This document shows, piece by piece, positions 8,427 to 17,877 of a stretch of 64,000 bases of DNA (within the stretch, counting starts at the first letter, position 1; the number at the start of each line of letters is the position of its first letter). The stretch lies in the NCBI RefSeq assembly GCF_020615385.1, contig NZ_JAJAVB010000039.1:180130-244129 (forward strand). The letters are read 5' to 3'. Below the pieces are notes generated by a model that saw only the letters and a program-made list of their open reading frames with translations, was not told the origin of the DNA and searched no databases. Source of the stretch: Jiella soli. GTDB lineage: Bacteria; Pseudomonadota; Alphaproteobacteria; Rhizobiales; Rhizobiaceae. The position numbers and the translations under genes are program-made.

Positions 8427-9098
8427 ATGAGCATTCTCGACCTCGACACGCCGGTGGTGCGGCCTGCCCTGTCCGCCGAGATCAGCGATCGCATGCGGCG
8501 CATGATCATGGAAGGCGATCTGAAGCCCGGCGAGAAGGTGCCGGAAAAGGCGCTGACGGAGCGTTTCGGCGTGTCGCGCACACCGGTCCGCGAGGCGGTC
8601 AAGATCCTCGCCCATGAAGGTTTCGTCGTTCTCGTGCAGAACCGGGGCGCGATCGTCGCGCACCAGACGGCGGACGAATTGCGCGAGCTGTTCCCCGTCA
8701 TCGCCGCGCTCGAGGGCGCGGCGGGCGAGCTGGCGGCGGAGCACGCCAGCGATGCGGCGATCGTGGCGCTCGGCACCCGCTGCGCCGCGCTCCGCCGGGC
8801 CTACGAGTCCGCCGATCGGCCGACCTATTTCGACATCAATCAGCAGATCCATGCCGGCATCCTCGAAGCGGCCGGGAATCCGACCCTCGTTCGGCATCAC
8901 GCGACGCTCGCCGCCCGCGTCTACCGGGCGCGTTACCAGGCCAACCTGTCGGCCGAGCGCTGGCGCGCGGCGACGGAGGAGCACGAAGCGATCCAGGCCG
9001 CACTCGAATCCCGCGACGGCACCAGACTCGGCAAGCTGATGCGCGAGCATCTGATGCACAAGCTGCAGTCCCTGACGCGCCAACTCCGGTCCGACTAG
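8427..9098 (+). CDS. GntR family (FCD-type) transcriptional regulator
   Basis: This protein of about 223 residues has an N-terminal winged helix (LKPGEKVPEKALTERFGVSR and TPVREAVKILAHEGFV) and an all-helical FCD ligand-binding domain with metal-binding His/Asp candidates (FDINQQIHAGILEAAGNP; MREHLMHKLQ). FadR-subfamily regulators of this kind usually sense a carboxylic acid made or used by the adjacent operon. ATG 8427 (MSILDLDTPV) is used here; an in-frame TTG at 8370 with AGGGAG 6 bases upstream would add 19 residues and would lie just after the dehydrogenase stop. It probably controls the divergent island promoter at 5211-5357. The TAG stop lies inside a palindromic repeat. Confidence 0.9.
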   Translation: MSILDLDTPVVRPALSAEISDRMRRMIMEGDLKPGEKVPEKALTERFGVSRTPVREAVKILAHEGFVVLVQNRGAIVAHQTADELRELFPVIAALEGAAGELAAEHASDAAIVALGTRCAALRRAYESADRPTYFDINQQIHAGILEAAGNPTLVRHHATLAARVYRARYQANLSAERWRAATEEHEAIQAALESRDGTRLGKLMREHLMHKLQSLTRQLRSD

Positions 9099-9200
9099 AG
9101 CGCCGGGCGAAAAAGTGGAATCTAGTTATTCGGCCACTTGGCGCGTCACCAGGGAGATCGAGAGCATCGAGCGATGCCCATTTGTCGCCCGATGCTCTAA
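9096..9200. repeat. RIME-like intergenic palindromic repeat, copy A
   Basis: This element of about 105 bases contains two palindromes. One pairs GCGCC...AGTGG with CCACT...GGCGC (9099-9148 region). The second pairs AGAGCATCG with CGATGCTCT and closes the element at 9198. The start (GCGCCGGGCGAAAAAGTGG) and end (GCCCGATGCTCTAA) match copy B at 39862-39964. It starts within the gntR stop codon. The two-palindrome layout recalls rhizobial intergenic mosaic elements; the exact family name is inference. Confidence 0.7.
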
Positions 9201-9274
9201 CGTCGAGAATGGGCCGTGCGGCCAAAGGCCTTTCGCAGAACGCGGCAGGCGCCGCCGCGCCTCTGTGCGAGGGA

Positions 9275-10312
9275 TCAGCGTGACGGGGCGGCAGTGCTGT
9301 CCCGCGCGAGCAACCGGCCCTGCATCAGGATCCGGTCCTCTCCGGCCATGAGTTCTTCCCGCGTCTTGCCCGCAAGAAGGTCGATGAGGAGCTTCGCACC
9401 GGCCGCACCGAGTTCGAATCGCGGCTGGGCGATGGTCGTCAGCGTCGGCTCGCAATAATCGGCGAACTCGATCCCGTCGAAGCCGACGACCGACAGGTCG
9501 CGCGGCACCGACAGGCCGGCGCGCCTCACCGTCTTGATGAAGGCGATGGCGCTCTCGTCATTGCCGCAGATGACGCCCGTCGGCCGGTCTTCGAGGGCGA
9601 GATAGGCGTTTGCCCCGGCAGCGCCGCCGGAAAAGACGTAATTGCCAGGATGCTCGACCAGCGCGTCCGGCGGCAGGCCCGCCTCCCCGATGGCGGCGAC
9701 GATGCCGCGATGGCGCACCGTCTCATTGTAATTGCCGGTCGGCCCGGTGAGGTAGAAGATGTGCCGGTGTCCGAGTTCCAGGAGGTGGTTCACCTGCAGG
9801 CGCGCCGCCGCCGCGTCGTCGAGGAGGACCGGCGGCAGGCCCGGAACCTGCGGATCGGCGCAGATCGCGACCGCCGGCAGGCCCGCATCGAGGATCGAGC
9901 GGCCGCTGACCTGCGGAAGCTGGCCTGATGTTGTCAGAAGCCCCGCCAGATGTCCCGACGTCGCGAGTTCGATCAGCCGCAGGTCGCGGTCGACGCCCTC
10001 CATATAGCCGGTGATCAGCACATAGCCCGCCTCGGCCAGCGTCACATCGATGCCGTGCAGGACCTCGGAGAAGAAGGGCGGGTTCGACCGCCGCGGCACG
10101 ATCACCAGGACGAGCTGGGAATTGCCGCCCCTCAGCTGCCGGGCGACGGAGTTCGGCGTGTAGCCGAGCGCCGTGACGGCGGCCATGACGCGCTCCCGCG
10201 TCTCCTTGCGCAGCTTTTCCGGCGCAGACAGGGCCCGGCTGACGGTCGCCACCGACACGCCCGCCGCCTCGGCGACGTCGCCGATGCGCGGCAGGCGTCT
10301 GATCTGGTTCAT
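9275..10312 (-). CDS. LacI family transcriptional regulator of the adjacent sugar ABC operon
   Basis: This 345-residue LacI/GalR repressor has a helix-turn-helix at residues 8-30 (GDVAEAAGVSVATVSRALS), a hinge helix (PNSVARQLRGG) and a periplasmic-binding-protein-like sensor domain (GVICGNDESAIAFIKTVRRA; DLSVVGFDGIEFADYCEPTL). It is divergent from the sugar ABC transporter genes. Two identical 12-bp palindromes between them are its likely operators. It should bind a sugar or sugar acid and release the operators. The ATG at 10312 opens directly onto the DNA-binding domain. A weaker upstream start would only add an unrelated tail across the first operator. Confidence 0.93.
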   Translation of the reverse strand: MNQIRRLPRIGDVAEAAGVSVATVSRALSAPEKLRKETRERVMAAVTALGYTPNSVARQLRGGNSQLVLVIVPRRSNPPFFSEVLHGIDVTLAEAGYVLITGYMEGVDRDLRLIELATSGHLAGLLTTSGQLPQVSGRSILDAGLPAVAICADPQVPGLPPVLLDDAAAARLQVNHLLELGHRHIFYLTGPTGNYNETVRHRGIVAAIGEAGLPPDALVEHPGNYVFSGGAAGANAYLALEDRPTGVICGNDESAIAFIKTVRRAGLSVPRDLSVVGFDGIEFADYCEPTLTTIAQPRFELGAAGAKLLIDLLAGKTREELMAGEDRILMQGRLLARDSTAAPSR

Positions 10313-10350
10313 GTCCGGTGCCTTCGTCACGATCACTGATTGAGGCTCTT

Positions 10351-10362
10351 GTAATCGATTAC
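10351..10362. promoter_or_regulatory. LacI-type operator 1 (GTAATCGATTAC)
   Basis: This perfect 12-bp palindrome GTAATCGATTAC starts 39 bases upstream of the LacI start codon. It is identical in its core to a second copy that begins 31 bp further on, about three helical turns, so both could be bound on the same DNA face. A central CG and TAATCGATTA-like core are typical of LacI-family operators. Confidence 0.85.
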
Positions 10363-10381
10363 TTTCTGACATACCATCGAT

Positions 10382-10393
10382 GTAATCGATTAC
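10382..10393. promoter_or_regulatory. LacI-type operator 2 (GTAATCGATTAC)
   Basis: This is the second copy of the same palindrome, extended by one matching base on each side (TGTAATCGATTACA, 10381-10394). It lies 36 bases before the binding-protein start codon, where bound repressor would block the transporter promoter or early elongation. Confidence 0.85.
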
Positions 10394-10429
10394 AGAGATC
10401 ACCAAGATCCAATCGTGGGAGGAAAAATC

Positions 10430-11674
10430 ATGAAATCGATCGCACAGGCGTTCCTCGTCGGGACGGCGCTCTGCATGATGGCCGGTCCGGGCTTTGCGCA
10501 AGACAAGCCCAAGGCCGAAGTGATGCACTGGTGGACGTCGGGCGGCGAATCCGCCGCCATCAAGACCTTCGCCAAGGCCTATGAGAAGGCCGGCGGGGAA
10601 TGGGTCGACTCGGCGACGGCGGGCGGAGAGAACGCGCGCGCGGCCGCGATCAACCGCATGGTCGGCGGCAATCCGCCGGCGGCGGCCCAGTTCAACACCG
10701 GCAAGCAGTTCGACGACCTCGTCAGCCAGGGCCTGATCCGGCCAATCGAGGATCTCGCCGAACAGGGCGGCTGGAAGGACAAGATGCCGCCGGCGCTCGT
10801 GTCGGCCGCGAGCCGCGACGGCAAGCTCTATGCCCTTCCCGTCAACGTCCATGGCCAGAACTGGACGTTCTATTCCAAGGACGTCCTGGAGAAGGCCGGC
10901 ATCTCCGAACTGCCTGACAATTGGGACGACCTCATCCCGGCGCTCGAGAAGATCAAGCAGGCCGGCTTCACACCGCTCGCCCTGGGCGGCCAGCCCTGGC
11001 AGGAGCACGTCCTGTTCAATTCGATCCTCCTGTCGGTCGGCGGCAAGGACCTCTACATGAAGGTCTACCGTGACAAGGACGAGGACGCGGTCCGCTCGGA
11101 CGGATTCCGCAAAGCGGTCGAGACCTTCGGCAGGCTGCGCGGTCTCGTCGACGCCGGCTCGCCGGGCCGCAACTGGAACGACGCGACCAATCTCCTCATC
11201 ACCGACAAGGCCGGCATCCAGGTGATGGGCGACTGGGCCAAGGGCGAATTCACCAGCGCCGGCGAAAAGGCGGGACAGGACTACGGCTGCACCATCGGCC
11301 TCGACGATTCCATGCTGATGGTCGGCGGCGACGTCTTCGTCTTCCCGAAGGTCGACGATCCGGAAAAGCGGAAGGCCCAGGATCTTCTGGCCAATACGAT
11401 GATGGATCCCGAGGCTCAGGTGGCCTTCAATCTCGCCAAGGGCTCGATGCCGATCCGCAACGATGTCGACACCAACGCCTTCGACGCCTGCGCGAAGAAG
11501 GGCCTGAAGCTCCTGAAGGAGAAGGACCGCCAGGTCCCAGTGTTCGACATCCTCGTCAGCGCCAGCCTCGTCGGGTCCGTCGACGACGTCCTCACCCAGT
11601 TCTGGAACAATCCGGACGCGCCGGCGGACAATGTGGTGGCAGGCTTCGTCAATGCCTTCGAGCTCGAGGGCTGA
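10430..11674 (+). CDS. Sugar ABC transporter substrate-binding protein (family 1)
   Basis: This 414-residue periplasmic solute-binding protein has a Sec signal peptide (MKSIAQAFLVGTALCMMAGP, cleaved near GFAQ|DK). The mature part begins AEVMHWWTSGGESAA, the usual opening of family 1 sugar receptors, and contains PVNVHGQNWTFYSKDVLEKA and LITDKAGIQVMGDWAKGEF. It captures a sugar in the periplasm and delivers it to the two permeases that follow. Start: ATG 10430 has GGGAGG 7 bases upstream. The receptor resembles the glucose/mannose-type (GtsA-like) group, but the ligand is not fixed by sequence reading alone. The downstream isomerase and oxidoreductase suggest an unusual or glycosidic sugar. 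Confidence 0.92.
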   Translation: MKSIAQAFLVGTALCMMAGPGFAQDKPKAEVMHWWTSGGESAAIKTFAKAYEKAGGEWVDSATAGGENARAAAINRMVGGNPPAAAQFNTGKQFDDLVSQGLIRPIEDLAEQGGWKDKMPPALVSAASRDGKLYALPVNVHGQNWTFYSKDVLEKAGISELPDNWDDLIPALEKIKQAGFTPLALGGQPWQEHVLFNSILLSVGGKDLYMKVYRDKDEDAVRSDGFRKAVETFGRLRGLVDAGSPGRNWNDATNLLITDKAGIQVMGDWAKGEFTSAGEKAGQDYGCTIGLDDSMLMVGGDVFVFPKVDDPEKRKAQDLLANTMMDPEAQVAFNLAKGSMPIRNDVDTNAFDACAKKGLKLLKEKDRQVPVFDILVSASLVGSVDDVLTQFWNNPDAPADNVVAGFVNAFELEG

Positions 11675-11747
11675 CACCCAGCCTGCCAGCCTGAGCAGCC
11701 GGGCGCTCGCGCCCGGCTCCGCAGCCATCCAGCCGAAAGGTCGCTCA

Positions 11748-12638
11748 ATGTCGGCGCGCGCCCCGCGTTTCCGCATGGCCACCCTTGTGCTCCTGCCCTT
11801 CTGGGCGGTGGTGCTCGCCGCTTATGTCGGCGCCATGCTCTGGACCGTCCAGATCTCCTTCACCGCCTCCAAGCTCCTGCCGGTCGACCGCTATGTCGGC
11901 TTTGCCCAGTACGAGCGGCTGTTCTCCAGCACGCGCTGGATCGTCTCGCTCGAAAACGTCGCGATCTTCGGCGTCCTGTTCGTCGGCGGCTGCCTCGTCC
12001 TCGGCTTTCTCCTGGCGGCGGCGCTCGACCAGCATGTGCGCTTCGAGAACACGCTGCGAACCGTCTTTCTCTACCCTTACGCGATGTCATTCATCGTCAC
12101 CGGCCTGATCTGGCAGTGGCTGATGAACCCAACGCTCGGCATCCAGAAGGCGGTGCAGGACTGGGGCTTTTCGAGCTTCCGCTTCGACTGGGTGGTCGAC
12201 CGCGACATGGCGCTCTATGCCCTGGTGCTCGCCGGTCTCTGGCAGGCCTCGGGCCTCGTGATGGCGCTGATGCTGGCGGGCCTTCGCGGCATCGACGGCG
12301 AGATCTGGAAAGCCGCCCGCGTCGACGGCATCCCCGCCTGGCGGGTCTACCTCTTCATCATCGTGCCGATGCTGCGGCCGCTGATCGTCACCGCGGTGGT
12401 GCTGCTCTCGATCAGCGTCGTCAAGGCCTACGACCTCGTCGTCGCGCTGACGAATGGCGGGCCGGGCATCGCCACCGAACTGCCGGCGAAGTTCATCATG
12501 GACAATCTCTTCACCCGCCAGAACATCGGCCTGGCGACGGCCGCCGCGACGGTCATGCTGATCACCGTCGCCGCCGTGCTCGTCCCCTGGATCTACTTCG
12601 AATACTTCCGCAAGGCGCGCGCGAGGGGGGCGGCATGA
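11748..12638 (+). CDS. Sugar ABC transporter permease (MalF-type)
   Basis: This 296-residue inner-membrane permease has six predicted helices and the EAA loop that contacts the ATPase (EIWKAARVDGIPAWRVYLFI, residues about 185-205). The C-terminal segment LTNGGPGIATELPAKFIMDN is typical of the MalF-type sugar permeases. ATG 11748 is preceded by AAAGG at 9 bases. Its stop overlaps the next permease start by four bases (ATGA), so the two subunits are coupled. It forms the channel heterodimer with the following permease. Confidence 0.92.
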   Translation: MSARAPRFRMATLVLLPFWAVVLAAYVGAMLWTVQISFTASKLLPVDRYVGFAQYERLFSSTRWIVSLENVAIFGVLFVGGCLVLGFLLAAALDQHVRFENTLRTVFLYPYAMSFIVTGLIWQWLMNPTLGIQKAVQDWGFSSFRFDWVVDRDMALYALVLAGLWQASGLVMALMLAGLRGIDGEIWKAARVDGIPAWRVYLFIIVPMLRPLIVTAVVLLSISVVKAYDLVVALTNGGPGIATELPAKFIMDNLFTRQNIGLATAAATVMLITVAAVLVPWIYFEYFRKARARGAA

Positions 12639-13582
12639 CCATCGACGCAACGCCCGCCGAGGCCCTGCCCAACCGCGGCGACCTCGCCGATCCCACCAGG
12701 GCGCAGCCCGGGCCGCGCGGCAAGCGGCCGCGACAGCTCACCCCCGGACGCATCGGGCTCTACGCCTTCCTCCTCGTCGCGGCGGCCTTTTTCCTCCTGC
12801 CGGCGGCGATCATGGTGCTGACCTCGCTGAAGACCATGGACGAGATCAGGCAAGGGTCGATCTTCGCCCTGCCCGCGAATCTCGATCTCACCGCCTGGGT
12901 CAAGGCGTGGTCCGGCGCCTGCACCGGGCTCAACTGCGAGGGGATCCGCGTCGGCTTCTGGAATTCGGTGGTGATCACCGTGCCGAGCGTCGTCCTCTCG
13001 ATCTCTGCCGGCGCGACCCTCGGCTACGCCCTCTCCTTCTGGCGGGTGCGCGGCGCCGATCTGCTCTTTGCCATCCTCCTGCTCGGTGCGTTCCTGCCCT
13101 ACCAGATCTTCATCTACCCGATGGTCCGGGCCTTCTCGACGCTCGGCATCTACAACACGCTCGCCTGCATCGTCATCGTCCACGTCATCTTCGGCCTGCC
13201 GATCATGACGCTCATCTTCCGCAACTTCTATGCCGGCCTGCCGCGCGAACTGTTCAACGCCGCGCGCGTCGACGGCGGCGGCTTCTGGCGGATCTTCGCC
13301 TACGTCATGCTGCCGATGTCGACGCCGATCCTGATCGTCACGGCGATCCTGCAGATCACCAACATCTGGAACGACTTCATCCTCGGCCTCGTCTTCGCCG
13401 GCCGGGACAATCTGCCGATGACGGTCCAGCTCAACAACGTCGTCAACTCCACCACCGGGGAGCGTGCCTACAACCTCAACATGGCCGCCACGCTGCTGAC
13501 CGCTGCGGTGCCGCTCCTCGTCTACTTCGTATCCGGCCGCTGGTTCGTGCGCGGCATCGCAGCGGGAGCCGTCAAGGGATGA
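12635..13582 (+). CDS. Sugar ABC transporter permease (MalG-type)
   Basis: This 315-residue permease has a cytoplasmic N-terminal tail of about 45 residues rich in Pro and Arg, then six predicted helices. The EAA loop is ELFNAARVDGGGFWRIFAYV. The MalG-like segment TNIWNDFILGLVFAGRDNLP is present near the C-terminus. Overlaps of four bases (ATGA) with both neighbours show it is translated as part of one coupled unit with the first permease and the ATPase. The extended N-terminal tail is longer than in many homologues and may be partly dispensable. Confidence 0.92.
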   Translation: MTIDATPAEALPNRGDLADPTRAQPGPRGKRPRQLTPGRIGLYAFLLVAAAFFLLPAAIMVLTSLKTMDEIRQGSIFALPANLDLTAWVKAWSGACTGLNCEGIRVGFWNSVVITVPSVVLSISAGATLGYALSFWRVRGADLLFAILLLGAFLPYQIFIYPMVRAFSTLGIYNTLACIVIVHVIFGLPIMTLIFRNFYAGLPRELFNAARVDGGGFWRIFAYVMLPMSTPILIVTAILQITNIWNDFILGLVFAGRDNLPMTVQLNNVVNSTTGERAYNLNMAATLLTAAVPLLVYFVSGRWFVRGIAAGAVKG

Positions 13583-14700
13583 ACCAGATGAGCGCAACGC
13601 ACCAGTTCGTCGCCGAGCCCTCCGTCTCGGTGCGCGATCTCGACATCGCCTTCGGCGCCCACAAGGTGATCGCCGACCTCGACCTCGAAATCGCCCGCGG
13701 AGAGTTCCTGGTGCTGCTCGGGCCCTCCGGCTGCGGCAAGTCCACCCTCCTCAACGCCATTGCGGGACTGATCGACATCGCCGACGGCGAGATCTGGATT
13801 TCCGGGGAGAACGTGACCTGGGCCGAACCGAAGGATCGCGGCATCGGCATGGTGTTCCAGTCCTACGCCCTCTATCCGCGGATGTCGGTCGAACAGAACC
13901 TGTCCTTCGGGCTGAAGATCGCGGGCCTGCCCAAGGCGGAGATCGCCGCGCGCGTCGAGAAGGCGGCGGCGCTCCTGCATCTCTCAGAGCTTCTGAAGCG
14001 CAAGCCGGCCGAACTTTCCGGCGGCCAGCGCCAACGCGTCGCGATCGGCCGCGCCCTGGTGCGCCAGGTGGATGTGTTCCTCTTCGACGAACCCCTGTCG
14101 AACCTCGACGCCAAGCTGCGCAACGAGCTGCGGGTCGAGGTCAAGAAGCTGCATCAGCAGCTCGGCAACACGATGATCTACGTCACCCACGACCAGGTCG
14201 AGGCGATGACCCTCGCCGACCGCATCGCCGTCATGCGCTCCGGCGTGATCCAGCAGCTGGGACCGCCGCAGGAGATCTACCGCCGGCCCGTCAATCGCTT
14301 CGTCGCCAGCTTCATCGGCTCGCCCGGCATGAACTTCTTCGACGGCGAAATCGTCGGGACCGGCGACGGCCTCTCCGTCGCGCTTAAGGGCGAGCGGGTG
14401 GATCTTTCCCGCTACGCCTTTGCCGATCGGCCGGAACCCGGCCGCAAGGTCGCCTTCGGCCTCAGGCCGGAACACATCGCCATCGCCGGCGCGCGCGACG
14501 GGCAGGTGGCGGCCACGGGCCCGGTCGAGATCGTCGAGCCAATGGGCGCTGATACGATCGTGTGGACCCGCTATGCCGGCCAACCGCTGACCATCCGCAC
14601 CGATGGCGAGAGCCGCGTGCGCGCCGGCGACACCATCACCTTCTCCTTCGATCCAGCCGTCGCCTGCATCTTCGACGCAGCGAACGAAGCCCGCCTGTGA
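13579..14700 (+). CDS. Sugar ABC transporter ATP-binding protein (UgpC/MalK-type)
   Basis: This 373-residue ATPase has Walker A GPSGCGKSTLL (near residue 51), Q-loop GMVFQSYALYPRMSV, signature LSGGQRQRVAIGRAL and Walker B VFLFDEPLSNLD with the switch histidine in YVTHDQVEAMTLAD. After the nucleotide-binding domain come the OB-fold (TOBE) repeats typical of the carbohydrate-importing MalK group (FIGSPGMNFFDGEIVG; FGLRPEHIAIAG). It powers the two permeases. A second ATG three codons in (MSATHQF) is possible. Such ATPases are sometimes shared by several sugar importers. Confidence 0.93.
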   Translation: MNQMSATHQFVAEPSVSVRDLDIAFGAHKVIADLDLEIARGEFLVLLGPSGCGKSTLLNAIAGLIDIADGEIWISGENVTWAEPKDRGIGMVFQSYALYPRMSVEQNLSFGLKIAGLPKAEIAARVEKAAALLHLSELLKRKPAELSGGQRQRVAIGRALVRQVDVFLFDEPLSNLDAKLRNELRVEVKKLHQQLGNTMIYVTHDQVEAMTLADRIAVMRSGVIQQLGPPQEIYRRPVNRFVASFIGSPGMNFFDGEIVGTGDGLSVALKGERVDLSRYAFADRPEPGRKVAFGLRPEHIAIAGARDGQVAATGPVEIVEPMGADTIVWTRYAGQPLTIRTDGESRVRAGDTITFSFDPAVACIFDAANEARL

Positions 14701-14734
14701 TCCTCCCGCTTAAACCCGCAAGGCCCGTACCCTC

Positions 14735-15499
14735 ATGGCATTGACCGCCCCCCTCTCCTTCCAGCTCTATTCCGCCCGCAACGCCCCTCAGGACGCCGAT
14801 GTCCTCGGAACGATCGCCTCTGCCGGCTTTACCAATGTCGAGACCTTCGGGCCGAACCACGATGACCCGGAGGGTTTCCGCAAGCGCCTCAATGCGGCGG
14901 GCCTGACCGCCAAGAGCGGCCATTTCCCGCTCCAGATGATCGGAGCCGAACTTGATCGGGTCATTTCGATCTGCCGCGTGCTGGGCATCGAGATCGTCGT
15001 CGCCCCCTATCTCGCGGCGGAAGACCGCCCTGACGACAAGGCGGAATGGCAGGCCCTGGGCGACCGGCTGGGCCGGCTCGCCGCCGACTGCGCCGACGAA
15101 GGCCTGCGCTTTGCCTGGCACAATCACGACTTCGAATTCGCCGCCCTTGCCGACGGCTCGCTGCCGATCGAGCATCTCCTCAAGGACGGTGTCCTGTGGG
15201 AAGCGGACGTCGCCTGGATGGTGCGCGCCGGCGCCGAGCCGGCGGCATGGCTCGAGCGCTATGCCGGCCGCATCGTCGCGGTGCATGTGAAGGACATCGC
15301 GCCAGAGGGCGAAAACGCCGGCGAGGACGGCTGGGCCGATGTCGGCGCGGGTGTGGTCGACTGGGACCGGCTCTGGCCGCTCGCGGTGGGCTCCGGCGCG
15401 TCGTTGATGATCGCCGAGCACGACAATCCCTCCGACTTTGCCCGCTGCGCCCGCGTCAGCGGCGCCAAGTTGACGCAGCTTCTCGCGGCGAACCGCTGA
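14735..15499 (+). CDS. Sugar phosphate isomerase/epimerase (AP endonuclease 2 fold)
   Basis: This 254-residue TIM-barrel protein of the xylose-isomerase-like/AP-endonuclease-2 family has metal-ligand candidates in LRFAWHNHDFEF, WEADVAWMVRAG, VAVHVKDIAP and SLMIAEHDNPS, the usual His/Glu/Asp set. Members epimerise, isomerise or beta-eliminate free sugars, often 3-keto sugars made by a Gfo/Idh/MocA dehydrogenase. Exactly such a dehydrogenase follows here. It is 34 bases after the ATPase and belongs to the operon. The precise reaction is inference from the neighbour pair. Confidence 0.85.
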   Translation: MALTAPLSFQLYSARNAPQDADVLGTIASAGFTNVETFGPNHDDPEGFRKRLNAAGLTAKSGHFPLQMIGAELDRVISICRVLGIEIVVAPYLAAEDRPDDKAEWQALGDRLGRLAADCADEGLRFAWHNHDFEFAALADGSLPIEHLLKDGVLWEADVAWMVRAGAEPAAWLERYAGRIVAVHVKDIAPEGENAGEDGWADVGAGVVDWDRLWPLAVGSGASLMIAEHDNPSDFARCARVSGAKLTQLLAANR

Positions 15500-15516
15500 A
15501 CAGGAAAGACGTCCCC

Positions 15517-16650
<1,134 letters not shown>

Positions 16651-16745
16651 CCAACACCCCGCGGCCGCGGCGCGAAGGCGGTCTGGCGTCCGAGGCGGGG
16701 CGACTGGGCGCAATTGTCCACTCTCCGCCCCGCAACCGCTCCCTA

Positions 16746-16769
16746 GGGCGGGCCGGATATGGCCCGTCC
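16746..16769. terminator. Convergent hairpin between the sugar operon and eipB
   Basis: A fully paired 9-bp stem (16746-16754 with 16761-16769, one G-T pair) and a 6-base loop lie between two convergent genes. No T-run follows on either strand, so termination is plausible but not certain. Confidence 0.5.
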
Positions 16770-16780
16770 GCCTGCAGCCC

Positions 16781-17740
16781 CTACGGGCAGTCCGGCCGCG
16801 GCAGGAGGTCGAGGCTCGAAAGCCCGCCGGCGAGCGCATAGCCGTCGAACTTCAGCAGGAGATCGTCGGAGACGCCGTTCTCGTAGAGCGTGTAGCGGGT
16901 CTGGAAGATCGGAAGCCCGTCCGGATCGCTGTCGGAATTGTAGTAGGATTCGCTGACGCGCCAGGATTTGAGGCCCTTCAGCTTGGCCTCTGGGCCTTGC
17001 GCGGCCGCTGCGCTGTCCTGCGGTTCGTCCGCCGTCGCGTCTCCCGGCGCCGGGCCCACAGTCCCTTCTTCCGGCGTCGGAGCCGAGGGCGACCCCTCGA
17101 AGCCTCCGGTCCCCGCCGCGTCGGCACCGGTCGAGCCGTCGTCCTTTGCCGGCACGTCCTTTGCTGGCGCTCCATCCGCGTCGACGGGCGCGATGACGGC
17201 CGTGCTGGTCAGGAGCTTGCCGGCATCCGCGTCGCCGTCGAAGACGGAGAACTCGGCGATCCGTTCACCCTTCTTCGCCCGCTCGATGATCTCGCTCGTA
17301 TGCTGCATCGGGAAGAGCGACTTCGGCAGCACGAGGGTGCGAGCCTCCGGCTGCGTGAAGGTGACCTCGGTCTGGCCGTCCTTCGTCGTCGCCGAGCCGC
17401 TCACCATACCGTTTTCCTGAGCATCGACGAAGGACTTGGTCTCAAAGGAGAAAGACTGGCCGTCGAGGCTTTCCCGCGTCCTGGTCTGCTGATCGGTGAC
17501 GATCAGTTCCTGGTCCTTCTGGAACCGGGCGACGAAGCGATAGTCGAGCTTGTAGGCCTCGCACTTGTCCTCCCGCATCTCGATCGCAATGCGTCCGTCG
17601 ACATTGACGAGACCCTCCGCCTCGCCCTGAAGCGTCAGGTCGTAGGAGGCGCGATGCGGGGCGAGCGGCACGGCGCCGGCCTCTCCCGGAGCCAGAAGGA
17701 GGATGGGAGCCGCTAGGAACAGGAAGGTGCCGGACTGCAT
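16781..17740 (-). CDS. eipB: EipB-type cell envelope integrity protein (DUF1849)
   Basis: This 319-residue periplasmic protein has a Sec signal peptide (MQSGTFLFLAAPILLLAPGE, cleaved after AGA) and then the DUF1849 start PLAPHRASYDLTL. EipB of Brucella is a spiral beta-barrel needed for envelope integrity and closed by a disulfide between two conserved cysteines. The only cysteines in the mature part here are C60 and C318, which fit that bridge. Residues about 187-250 are a Pro/Ala/Gly/Asp-rich stretch inserted between two barrel strands. It makes this protein about 40 residues longer than the roughly 280 I recall for Brucella EipB. It is divergent from a ridA-type gene. Confidence 0.88.
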   Translation of the reverse strand: MQSGTFLFLAAPILLLAPGEAGAVPLAPHRASYDLTLQGEAEGLVNVDGRIAIEMREDKCEAYKLDYRFVARFQKDQELIVTDQQTRTRESLDGQSFSFETKSFVDAQENGMVSGSATTKDGQTEVTFTQPEARTLVLPKSLFPMQHTSEIIERAKKGERIAEFSVFDGDADAGKLLTSTAVIAPVDADGAPAKDVPAKDDGSTGADAAGTGGFEGSPSAPTPEEGTVGPAPGDATADEPQDSAAAAQGPEAKLKGLKSWRVSESYYNSDSDPDGLPIFQTRYTLYENGVSDDLLLKFDGYALAGGLSSLDLLPRPDCP

Positions 17741-17877
17741 AAACTGACGATCTTTCGCTGATCGGCGAGATCGGCTACCGCTGTTTCGAACCCCGGGCCA
17801 GATCCGCCGACTTGCGCCGCGCTGCGGGCGTGCATGGTGGTCTGGTGTTATCCGTCAGCTTGAAGGAAGACAACATC

